This document shows positions 55,088-62,687 of a stretch of 64,000 nucleotides of DNA, in pieces. The stretch is from Bog-756 sp963734435 (GTDB taxonomy: Bacteria > Actinomycetota > Acidimicrobiia > Acidimicrobiales > RAAP-2). Location of the stretch: positions 62,001 to 126,000 of the forward strand of contig CAVTHA010000015.1 in assembly GCA_963734435.1 (NCBI GenBank). The letters run 5' to 3'. A model generated the notes under the pieces. It was given only the letters and a program-made list of their open reading frames with translations, was not told the DNA's origin and did no database searches. The position numbers were made by a program, and so were the translations under genes. Position 1 is the first letter of the stretch; every line of letters begins with the position of its first letter.

Positions 55088-55102
55088 TAGAAGTAAATTC
55101 TA
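55088..55102. promoter_or_regulatory. Palindromic operator, dehydratase/amidohydrolase divergent region
   Basis: TAGAAGTAAATTCTA, a perfect TAGAA-N5-TTCTA inverted repeat like that before the TetR gene. It lies 126 bp before the dehydratase start at 55229 and 88-102 bp upstream of the promoter of the minus-strand amidohydrolase. Confidence 0.6.
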
Positions 55103-55228
55103 TTCTCGAAGCACGATGTCGCCCAATGCCGCCCAATACCCATGGCCTATTGGACCGCTCCGCATTTCGGGGCGTATGCCATACTCCGTGTTCTGTGACC
55201 GGAGGTTCGCGCGCCCTGGAGCCGCGTC

Positions 55229-56500
55229 GTGAGTGACGGGGGAGGGATCACCGATACGGCGATCGAGCGGCTCCGGCAGCGGATCGGCATTCCGGAGCCG
55301 CACCCGGTGCCCCCCCACTACCAGAGCCCGGGAGTCGACGCCTTCCGCCACATCGCCCAGTGCTACGGGGACGACAACCCGTTGTGGTGGGACCAGGAGT
55401 ACGCCGGCAACTCGGTCTGGAACGGGGTGATCGCCCCGCCACCCCTGGTGGGCGGGGATTCACTCATCGGTGAGGACGAGGTGTCCGAAGTGGCGCCCGA
55501 CGTGCGCGAGCTCATGCGGGGCGACCCGCTCCGGGGGGTGCACGCCTTCTACTCGGCCAGTGCTCGCGAGTGGTGGGCTCCCCTCCGGCCGGGGCACCGG
55601 ATGGCTCGGCGCAACGCTCTGGTGGGCGTGCTCGACAAGCCGAGCCAGTTCGCCGAACGCGCCGTCCACGAGTGGACGGGCCAGGTCTTCCAGGACGACG
55701 AGGGCACCATCCTGTCGGGTCAGTACCGGTTGATGATCCGCACCGAGCGGACCAAGGCCCGCAAGGTGCAGGAGAAGAGGGATGCTTTCGAGCCCCGCCC
55801 CTATGCCGACGAGGAGATCGAGGCCATCGGGGCCCAGTACGAGAAGGAACGAGCGAGAGGCTCGGTCCCGCGCTGGTGGGAGGACGTCGATGAAGGAGAC
55901 GCTGTCGGGCCCATGGTGAAGGGACCGCTCACGGTGACCGACATGATCTGTTGGCACGTGGGAATGGGCATGGGCCTCTACGGGGTCAGGCCGCTCCGAC
56001 TCGGCTACCAGAACCGCACGCGCATCCCCCGGTTCTTCCACCGCGACGACCTGAACGTCCCCGACGTCATGCAGCGGGTCCATTGGGACCCCGAATTTGC
56101 CCGGCGGGCGGGGAACCCGACCACCTTCGACTACGGGAGGATGCGAGAAACCTGGCTGATTCATCTGTGCACCGATTGGATGGGGGACGACGCCTGGCTG
56201 TGGAAGCTCGACTGCGAATTCCGCAAGTTCAATTTCGTGGGCGATACCCAATGGCTCCACGGTACGGTCCGGCGGAAGTACCTGGCCGAAGGGGAACGCC
56301 CCGCCGTCGAGCTCGAGCTGTGGGCGAAGAACCAGAGGGAGGAGATCACCACACCCGGCCATGCCACCGTCCTGCTTCCCAGCCGGGAGCACGGCCCGGT
56401 GGTCCTGCCCGAGCCGCCCGGAGGGGCGACCGATCTCCACGGTGCGCTCCAGGCCATCGCCGCCGACTTCGCCGCCGGGACGGCCGCACCCCTGCGATGA
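55229..56500 (+). CDS. Double-hotdog acyl dehydratase, FAS1-like/MaoC-N type
   Basis: 423 residues from GTG 55229. An N-terminal hotdog (about 20-190) has VDAFRHIAQCYGDDNPLWWD, GVIAPPPLVGG, HAFYSASAREWWAPLRPGHR and QFAERAVHEWTGQVFQDDEG, the pattern of MaoC_dehydrat_N proteins. The C-terminal hotdog (about 220-400) has WWEDVDEGDAVGPMVKGPLT, VTDMICWHVGMG, TTFDYGRMRETWLIHLCTDW and NFVGDTQWLHGTVRRKYLAE. In actinobacteria such proteins hydrate enoyl-CoAs in steroid or side-chain degradation. It heads a plus operon: the crotonase (ATGA) and then the acyl-CoA dehydrogenase (TGATG) start in overlap. An operator box lies 126 bp upstream. Confidence 0.82.
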   Translation: MSDGGGITDTAIERLRQRIGIPEPHPVPPHYQSPGVDAFRHIAQCYGDDNPLWWDQEYAGNSVWNGVIAPPPLVGGDSLIGEDEVSEVAPDVRELMRGDPLRGVHAFYSASAREWWAPLRPGHRMARRNALVGVLDKPSQFAERAVHEWTGQVFQDDEGTILSGQYRLMIRTERTKARKVQEKRDAFEPRPYADEEIEAIGAQYEKERARGSVPRWWEDVDEGDAVGPMVKGPLTVTDMICWHVGMGMGLYGVRPLRLGYQNRTRIPRFFHRDDLNVPDVMQRVHWDPEFARRAGNPTTFDYGRMRETWLIHLCTDWMGDDAWLWKLDCEFRKFNFVGDTQWLHGTVRRKYLAEGERPAVELELWAKNQREEITTPGHATVLLPSREHGPVVLPEPPGGATDLHGALQAIAADFAAGTAAPLR

Positions 56501-57312
56501 CCGACCCCGCCTATCGCTCGGTCGACGGCCTGTCGATCGAGGTGTCCGGCCCGGTCCTACGGATCCGCCTCGACCGGCCGGACCGGCGCAATGCCGTCGA
56601 CGACACCATGATGGCCGGATTCATCGAGGCGGTGGACACGGCGGGACGGGACGAGAACGTCCGGGTCATCCATATCTCCGGAAGTGGCAACCATTTCTGC
56701 GGTGGCGCCGACATCGTGGCGCGCAATGCCGGCGATCAGCGCCGACCGAGGGTGGGCGCCATCCAGCGCCGCCTGCCGTCCCAGGCTCATCGACTCATTC
56801 CTCTGATCTGCCAGGTGCAGGTCCCGGTGGTCTGCGCCGTCCGGGGATGGGCCGCCGGCATCGGGTTGCAGATCGCCGCGGCCGCTGATTTCACCGTGGC
56901 GGCCGCCGACGCCCGGTTCTGGGAGCCCTTCTCGTCTCGGGGGTTCACCCCCGACAGCGGAGCAACCTGGTTGCTTCCCCGCGCCATCGGGGTGGCACGG
57001 GCCCGCCAGATGCTGTTGCTGGGGCGCGAGCTCAGCGGCTCCGAGGCCGAGCAATGGGGTCTGGTACACGCGGCCGTGCCCGCAGCCGACGTTGACCGGG
57101 AGACGGAAGAGGTGGTGTCCTCGCTCGTCGGCGGTCCGACCGTCGCCCTCGGGCTCACCAAGTGGCTGCTCCACGCCGGTGCTTCGCTGCCCTTGGAGGA
57201 TCAGCTGCGGAACGAGGGGTTCGCCATGGAGCTCTCCTCGCGGAGCGAGGATTTCCGGGAGGGGCTGAGCGCGTTCAAGGACCACCGGGCGCCGGACTTC
57301 AAAGGACGCTGA
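56497..57312 (+). CDS. Enoyl-CoA hydratase/isomerase (crotonase) family protein
   Basis: 271 residues from ATG 56497, overlapping the dehydratase stop. VLRIRLDRPDRRNAVDDTMM, VIHISGSGNHFCGGADIVAR (CoA pocket), VRGWAAGIGLQIAAAADFTV, RFWEPFSSRGFTPDSGATWL and ARARQMLLLGRELSGSEAEQ. The first hydratase Glu reads Gln (GIGLQ), and the second region reads WEPFSSRG. With a hotdog dehydratase beside it, a non-hydratase job such as isomerisation or C-C hydrolysis is likely. The stop overlaps the next ATG (TGATG). Confidence 0.9.
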   Translation: MTDPAYRSVDGLSIEVSGPVLRIRLDRPDRRNAVDDTMMAGFIEAVDTAGRDENVRVIHISGSGNHFCGGADIVARNAGDQRRPRVGAIQRRLPSQAHRLIPLICQVQVPVVCAVRGWAAGIGLQIAAAADFTVAAADARFWEPFSSRGFTPDSGATWLLPRAIGVARARQMLLLGRELSGSEAEQWGLVHAAVPAADVDRETEEVVSSLVGGPTVALGLTKWLLHAGASLPLEDQLRNEGFAMELSSRSEDFREGLSAFKDHRAPDFKGR

Positions 57313-58628
57313 TGGCGGGCGAAGCTGCGCCGGTGTTCGTCACCGGACTCCCGATCGACGAGTTGGCCGAGCGGTCGCGGCGATGGGTGAACGACAATGT
57401 CCCCGAGACATGGCGCCGAGCGGCGGAAGACGGTGGGGCAGCGGGCATCCGCACGGTCCGGACTCGGTCGGACTACGAAGCCTGGTACCCAGTCTTCGCC
57501 GCTTCGGGCCTGGTGGTTCCGACCTGGCCGGAGGCCTACGGGGGAGCGGGGCTGACGCCCTCCGAGGCGCGAGCCGTCGAGATGGAGCTCGCGCCTTACA
57601 ACCTCGGCCGCCTCAATCCGTTGGGGCTCAGCCTCGCCGCCCCGGCTCTGTTCGCGTTCGGCACCGAGGACCAGCGGTTGCGCTTCCTCCCTCCGATCGT
57701 TCGCAACGAGGAGGTCTGGTGCCAGCTCTTCAGTGAACCCGGGGCCGGGTCGGACCTGGCCTCACTGGCCACGCGGGCCGACCGCGACGGTGAGGAGTGG
57801 GTGATCTCCGGGCAGAAGGTGTGGAACACCTGGGCGCACCTGGCCGACTTCGGAGTGCTGCTGGCCCGTACGGACATGGACGTGCCCAAGCGCCAGGGCC
57901 TCACCTACTTTCTGATCGGCATGCGAGAGCCGGGCGTCGAGGTCCGCCCTCTCCGTCACATCACTGGGGAAATCGACTTCAACGAGGTGTTCCTCGACGG
58001 GGCCCGGATCCCCGACAGCCAGCGGGTGGGGGAGGTGAACGCCGGATGGAAGGTGGCGAACGCCACCCTGTCCGGTGAACGCCAGATGGTGTCGGGCTCG
58101 GGTTCGGGGGGCGTGGACCGGATCGGTGGGGGAGGTGCCGAGCGACTGGTCTCGCTGGCCAAACAGGTCGCTGCGGGGGGACGTCCGGGCGGTTGGGACG
58201 ATCCGGTCATCCGCCAGAAGTTGATGGGGGTGCTGAGCGAGGAGCGGATCCGCAACTGGACGAACCAACGGGTGCGAGCGGGCGTGAAGGCCGGTCGGAC
58301 TCCGGGGCCGGAGAGTTCGGTCGGGAAGGTCCACCAGGGTGACCTCAACCAGCGCATCCAGCTGTTGGCCACCGATCTGGTCGGTTCAGCAGCGACGGCT
58401 TGGCCCGCCGCCGGCAACGGTGGGGCGTGCGGGGCCGGAGGCGCGGACGCCGGCTATGCCGAATCGCTTCCCTACGAGGTCAAGGGCATGCTGCGGAGCC
58501 GGGCCAACACCATCGAAGGCGGCACCACCGAGGTCAACAAGAACATCATCGCCGAGCGTGTTCTCGGACTGGCCCGCGATCCCGACCCATGGCAGACGTC
58601 GCCGTGGCGAACGGTCCCCCGCAACTGA
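57312..58628 (+). CDS. Acyl-CoA dehydrogenase (FadE-like)
   Basis: 438 residues, FAD enzyme. LVVPTWPEAYGGAGLTPSEA, VWCQLFSEPGAGSDLASLAT (flavin-binding Ser/Thr block), WVISGQKVWNTWAHLADFGV, LLARTDMDVPKRQGLTYFLI, GEIDFNEVFLDGARIPDSQR, and the C-terminal TIEGGTTEVNKNIIAERVLG with Glu in the place of the MCAD-type base (EGG). Alpha-beta dehydrogenation of an acyl-CoA is expected, feeding the hotdog dehydratase. Third gene of its operon. Electron transfer flavoprotein genes are not in the window. Confidence 0.92.
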   Translation: MAGEAAPVFVTGLPIDELAERSRRWVNDNVPETWRRAAEDGGAAGIRTVRTRSDYEAWYPVFAASGLVVPTWPEAYGGAGLTPSEARAVEMELAPYNLGRLNPLGLSLAAPALFAFGTEDQRLRFLPPIVRNEEVWCQLFSEPGAGSDLASLATRADRDGEEWVISGQKVWNTWAHLADFGVLLARTDMDVPKRQGLTYFLIGMREPGVEVRPLRHITGEIDFNEVFLDGARIPDSQRVGEVNAGWKVANATLSGERQMVSGSGSGGVDRIGGGGAERLVSLAKQVAAGGRPGGWDDPVIRQKLMGVLSEERIRNWTNQRVRAGVKAGRTPGPESSVGKVHQGDLNQRIQLLATDLVGSAATAWPAAGNGGACGAGGADAGYAESLPYEVKGMLRSRANTIEGGTTEVNKNIIAERVLGLARDPDPWQTSPWRTVPRN

Positions 58629-58660
58629 TGCTCGTTTCCGAGAGAAGTCGTCAGAAAAAA

Positions 58661-58675
58661 GATATATCATATGCC
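58661..58675 (+). promoter_or_regulatory. AT-rich promoter-like element before amidohydrolase 58732
   Basis: GATATATCATATGCC, 57 bp before GTG 58732, after an A-run. Its reverse complement GGCATATGATATATC resembles the elements at 30868, 33568, 39474 and 45369. Confidence 0.45.
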
Positions 58676-58731
58676 AAAGCGATCCACGGGGACGTTGGCT
58701 CGGACGATCGCCACTGTGGAGGAGGTACGCC

Positions 58732-59967
58732 GTGAGCACGGACCTTGGCCCCCGGCCCGATGTCGACGAGGAGCTGGTGGCGCGCATCCCGCCGATTGTC
58801 GACCTCGATGCCCACCTGGTGGAGCCCGAGGACATCTGGACGAGCAGGATCCCGGCCAAGTACCGGGACATTGCCCCGCATGTCGAATACCTTCCCGGAG
58901 GGACCCCGATCCTCGACGGCGGCGGCTACATCGAGGAACCGGGCACCGAGGGCCCCCCGGTGGCCTGGTGGTTCTACGAGGACCACCGCTACTCGGTCAA
59001 GCGACTCATCGCCGCTGCCGGCTATCCAGCCGACGACATCGGCATGCAGGGCATCACCTTCGAACAGATGCGGCCCGGGTGCTGGAAGCCGAAGGATCGT
59101 CTCGCCGACATGGACATGAACGGTATCGAAGCCCAGCTGTGTTTTCCCAACTACCCGCGGTTTTGCGGGCAGCTCTTCCTGCGGGGCCAGGACAAGGAGC
59201 TCGCGCTGCTCTGCGTCATGGCCTACAACGACTGGATGGTGGACGAGTGGACGGCTGACAGCGGAGGACGTCTGATCCCACTGTGCCTGGTGCCACTGTG
59301 GGACCCCCAGCTGGCTGCCGACGAGGTACGCCGAAATGCCGCCCGCGGCGTCCGGGCCGTCTGCTTCAGCGAGCTGCCGACGTTTCTGGGGCTGCCCAGC
59401 ATCTACTCAGGGCATTGGGACCCGTTCTTTGCCGCCTGCGACGAGACGGGCACCGTTCTGGCCTGTCACATCGGTTCGGGAACGAAGACTCCGCAGACGA
59501 GCGCCGACGCCCCCGATGCGGTGGCCGGCACAATCATCTTCGGGAACAGCATCGGCTCCATGACCGACTTCTTGTACTCGGGGGTCTTCCTCCGCTACCC
59601 CAGTCTCAAGCTCCTCTACGCTGAAGCCCAGATCGGCTGGATCCCCTACCTGCTCGAGCGGATCGACGACGTGTGGGAGACGCATCGCGGGTGGAGCGAA
59701 AGCCAGCGCTACACCAAGGAGAAGCCCTCGGCCATGTACTGGGATCACATCTACTCCACGTTCTTCAAGGACTCGGTGGGGGTCGAGCTCCTCGAGCTGG
59801 TGGGGGAGGACAACGTGATCTTCGAGAGCGACTACCCCCACCAGGACGGCACCTGGCCGTACACCCGCCACCAGGCCGCCGCCCAGTTCGGCCACCTCGA
59901 GCAGACGGTCATCGACAAGTTGGCGCGTGGCAACGCCCGGCTTCTGCTCGACGTCGACCGGCGCTGA
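58732..59967 (+). CDS. Amidohydrolase-2 family protein
   Basis: 411 residues from GTG 58732 with a strong GGAGGAGG ribosome site; the open frame extends further upstream but without conservation. PPIVDLDAHLVEPEDIWTSR has the D-x-D-x-H motif. Then GITFEQMRPGCWKPKDRLAD, MDMNGIEAQLCFPNYPRFCG, YNDWMVDEWTADSGGRLIPL, VLACHIGSGTKTPQTSADAP (metal His), YAEAQIGWIPYLLERIDDVW and VIFESDYPHQDGTWPYTRHQ (metal Asp). Same broad family as the proteins at 52498 and 62688. It starts a new plus unit leading to the CaiB gene 48 bp later. Substrate unknown. Confidence 0.88.
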   Translation: MSTDLGPRPDVDEELVARIPPIVDLDAHLVEPEDIWTSRIPAKYRDIAPHVEYLPGGTPILDGGGYIEEPGTEGPPVAWWFYEDHRYSVKRLIAAAGYPADDIGMQGITFEQMRPGCWKPKDRLADMDMNGIEAQLCFPNYPRFCGQLFLRGQDKELALLCVMAYNDWMVDEWTADSGGRLIPLCLVPLWDPQLAADEVRRNAARGVRAVCFSELPTFLGLPSIYSGHWDPFFAACDETGTVLACHIGSGTKTPQTSADAPDAVAGTIIFGNSIGSMTDFLYSGVFLRYPSLKLLYAEAQIGWIPYLLERIDDVWETHRGWSESQRYTKEKPSAMYWDHIYSTFFKDSVGVELLELVGEDNVIFESDYPHQDGTWPYTRHQAAAQFGHLEQTVIDKLARGNARLLLDVDRR

Positions 59968-60015
59968 GCTGTCTCGGCCGCCGGGGAGTGACCACACTCG
60001 ACTTGGGGGGCGACG

Positions 60016-61326
60016 ATGAGGCTGGGTGAGACCGCCAATGGGAAAGCACTCATGTTCGGCCGCCCTCTCGACGGCGTGCGCGTAATCGCCCTAGAGCAGA
60101 TGCAGGCGCTGCCGTTCGCCACCCAACTGATGGCACGGATGGGTGCCGAAGTGATCAAGGTGGAGCAACTCGGACGCGGCGATGCCGGGCGCACGGCGAC
60201 GCCCTCGGTGACGAGGGAGAACGGCGAGAAGGTCGGTGCCACATTTTTACGCAACAATCTGGGCAAGGAGAGTGTGGCGGTCGACCTGGAGTCCGACCGC
60301 GGGCGCGAGCTGGTGCTCGACCTCAGCGCCCACGCCGATGTGGTCTGCGAGAACCTGGGCCCTGGGAGAGCCAACCGCCTGGGGCTCGACTACGCGGCGA
60401 TGAGCGAACGGCTCCCGGCGCTGATCTACCTTTCCATCTCCGGGTTCGGCAACGACGGGCTCTCCCCGTACGAGAATTGGCCGGCCTACGCCTCCGTGGC
60501 GGAGGCTATGACCGGCATCTACGAGTACTCGCGCCGCCCCGGTCAATCCCCGATCATCAACCCGGTGGGTGGGCTGGGTGACACGGGAACAGGGCTGTTC
60601 GGTGTCATCGGGGTGCTGGCCGCGCTCCGGCACCGCGAAGCAACCGGATGGGGCCAACACGTCGACGTGTCCATGTTCGACGCCATGGTCTCGATCTGCG
60701 ACCTGGCCGTCAACTACTGGTCCATGGGTCAGTTCCGTGGACCGGACGAGGAGTTCAACCTCCCGCTGATCCTCGACTCGTTCCAGAGCGCCAGGGGCTG
60801 GTTCATTCTCCAGGTGGTCCGTGAACACCAGTTCGAGCGGCTGGCCAACTTGGTGGGGCATCCGGAGTGGATCATCGACCCGAGGTTCGCGACACGCCAG
60901 GGATGGCGCGATCACTTCGAAGCGGTCATCCGTCCGGCCGTAGAGGCGTGGGCGGCGGACAAGGACAACCACGAGGCGGCCCGGGCCTTTGCCGAAAACG
61001 GCATCGCTGCCGCACCGTGCAGTTCGGCCCCTGATGTCGCCGCCGACCCGCATGTAGCACTTCGCAACATGCTGGTGGAGCTGGGCCGGGCCGACGGGGT
61101 CGACCAGCCGGTGCTGGTGGCCGGCAATCCCATCAAGATGTCGAGGGTGGCCGAGGGACCCGAGAGCGATGTCCCCCACCTGGGCGAGCACACGACGTCG
61201 GTGCTCGGCTCAGTGCTGGACCTCGACCGCAAGGTGATCGACGAGCTCATTGGGGAGGGCGTGATCAACGGCTCCGAGGCGCCGCCTCGCTCCATGGTCC
61301 CGTCCGACCTGGAGCCCGACCGGTGA
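60016..61326 (+). CDS. CaiB/BaiF (class III) CoA-transferase
   Basis: 436 residues from ATG 60016 (ATG 60052 is possible). GVRVIALEQMQALPFATQLM, ARMGAEVIKVEQLGRGDAGR, NNLGKESVAVDLESDRGREL, DVVCENLGPGRANRLGLDYA, SISGFGNDGLSPYENWPAYA and WGQHVDVSMFDAMVSICDLA with the catalytic-Asp block intact. Single domain of normal length, so it would act as an interlocked homodimer moving CoA between carboxylic acids. The stop overlaps the next GTG start (GTGA). Confidence 0.92.
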   Translation: MRLGETANGKALMFGRPLDGVRVIALEQMQALPFATQLMARMGAEVIKVEQLGRGDAGRTATPSVTRENGEKVGATFLRNNLGKESVAVDLESDRGRELVLDLSAHADVVCENLGPGRANRLGLDYAAMSERLPALIYLSISGFGNDGLSPYENWPAYASVAEAMTGIYEYSRRPGQSPIINPVGGLGDTGTGLFGVIGVLAALRHREATGWGQHVDVSMFDAMVSICDLAVNYWSMGQFRGPDEEFNLPLILDSFQSARGWFILQVVREHQFERLANLVGHPEWIIDPRFATRQGWRDHFEAVIRPAVEAWAADKDNHEAARAFAENGIAAAPCSSAPDVAADPHVALRNMLVELGRADGVDQPVLVAGNPIKMSRVAEGPESDVPHLGEHTTSVLGSVLDLDRKVIDELIGEGVINGSEAPPRSMVPSDLEPDR

Positions 61327-61739
61327 GCGAAGAGGTCGGTGCCCGGATCGCAGCCGAACTGGAGATCAGGAATGTCATTGCTCGGATCGCCATCTTGGCC
61401 GACCAGGGAGATCTGGACGAGTATGCGGGCCAATTCACAGAGGACTCGGTGTGGGATTTCCCAAGTGCACCTCGCCGGGGACGGGCGGACATCCGAGCTG
61501 GCGCCGCAGCCCGCCGGGCGGAGAGGATCACCGGTCCCGGCACTTCGAGCCGTCACGTCATAACGACTGTCGCGGTCACCGTCGAGTCGGCGGATCGCGC
61601 CACAGCCGACTCCTACTTCGTATTCCTGCAGAACACGACCACCTCACCGACGATCCTCAACATGGGTATGTACCACGACACGTTCGTGTGCCAGGGCCAG
61701 GCCTGGCGGCTGGCTCACCGCCAGATCTCCTTCGGATAG
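61323..61739 (+). CDS. NTF2-like (SnoaL) fold protein
   Basis: 138 residues from GTG 61323. IRNVIARIAILADQGDLDEY, AGQFTEDSVWDFPSAPRRGR, ADIRAGAAARRAERITGPGT, SSRHVITTVAVTVESADRAT and CQGQAWRLAHRQISFG: the cone-shaped alpha+beta NTF2/SnoaL pattern, with the conserved YxxxFxxDxxW. Members are ketosteroid-isomerase-like, dehydratases or non-catalytic helpers. Translationally coupled to the CoA-transferase. Function not assignable. Confidence 0.8.
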   Translation: MSEEVGARIAAELEIRNVIARIAILADQGDLDEYAGQFTEDSVWDFPSAPRRGRADIRAGAAARRAERITGPGTSSRHVITTVAVTVESADRATADSYFVFLQNTTTSPTILNMGMYHDTFVCQGQAWRLAHRQISFG

Positions 61740-61858
61740 GTCCGATCGGCGGAGTGGACAAACGAGGACAGCTCGGAGAAGTACGTTGATTCGATGCGAC
61801 CACAGATGAGATTCCCATTGGGCCGGCCTGAGAATTGCGCCGGGAAGGCCACGACCCG

Positions 61859-62677
61859 ATGACCGAGAAGACACTCCGGCGCCCACCCGAGGGCGACTGG
61901 TTGGGGACTCCCTATGTCCGGTTCGAACGACATGGTCGGCTCGCCCACTGCATCGTGGACCGGCCCCAGGCCCGCAACGCCATGACCGGATCGATGTATT
62001 TCGCGGTCCGTTATGCGGTCGACGTCGTCAATCGCGATCCCGATCTGGCCGGGATGCTGCTGACCGGCACAGACGATGTGTTCATTCCCGGCGGGGACTT
62101 GGGCGGCGCCGGCGATGACGACTGGGGAGGTGCGGGCCTGCTAGGCATGGATGCCGTTCCGTTCGAGGCGATCCGAAACTCGCGGAAGCCGGTGGTGAGC
62201 GCGGTGAACGGCATCTGCCAGGGTGGTGGGCTGCTGATGGCAATGCTGTCTGATGTGGCGGTGGCCAGTGAGGCGGCCACGTTCCGCTGCCCTGAGCTCT
62301 ACCGGGGCATCGCAGACACCGGCTACGCGGCATACCTGCCGACCCAGATAGGGCCGGCCCGAGCCCGCGACATGCTCTTCACCGGTAGGACGGTCGGGGC
62401 TTCGGAAGCCTGCGCCTGGGGTCTCGTCACCCGAGTGGTTCCGCATGACCGGGTGCTCGAGGAGGCCCATGCCGCCCTGGTGGCTTGCTGTCGAAGCGCG
62501 CCACAGGCGCGGCTCGCCGTCAAGCGGGTGATCAACGAAGGGTATGGTCGTTACGATCGGATGTCGATGGACGAGAGCCTGGCCGGGCCGGAATGCGTCG
62601 AAGGCTGGATGGCCTTCAAGGAACGCAGATCGCCAGCTTGGATTCCCGAGGAGCTCCGCCCGGAGGGCCGACTGTGA
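61859..62677 (+). CDS. Enoyl-CoA hydratase/isomerase (crotonase) family protein
   Basis: 272 residues from ATG 61859, preceded by GGGAAGG; a TTG at 61835 is a weaker alternative start. YVRFERHGRLAHCIVDRPQA, MLLTGTDDVFIPGGDLGGAG, VVSAVNGICQGGGLLMAMLS, TFRCPELYRGIADTGYAAYL and ARARDMLFTGRTVGASEACA. The first hydratase Glu position reads Leu-Met (GGGLLMAM); the second is kept in CPELYRG. An acidic/Trp loop (GAGDDDWGGAG) follows the CoA strand. Eleven bp before the next amidohydrolase start. Confidence 0.9.
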   Translation: MTEKTLRRPPEGDWLGTPYVRFERHGRLAHCIVDRPQARNAMTGSMYFAVRYAVDVVNRDPDLAGMLLTGTDDVFIPGGDLGGAGDDDWGGAGLLGMDAVPFEAIRNSRKPVVSAVNGICQGGGLLMAMLSDVAVASEAATFRCPELYRGIADTGYAAYLPTQIGPARARDMLFTGRTVGASEACAWGLVTRVVPHDRVLEEAHAALVACCRSAPQARLAVKRVINEGYGRYDRMSMDESLAGPECVEGWMAFKERRSPAWIPEELRPEGRL

Positions 62678-62687
62678 GGAGTGATGC

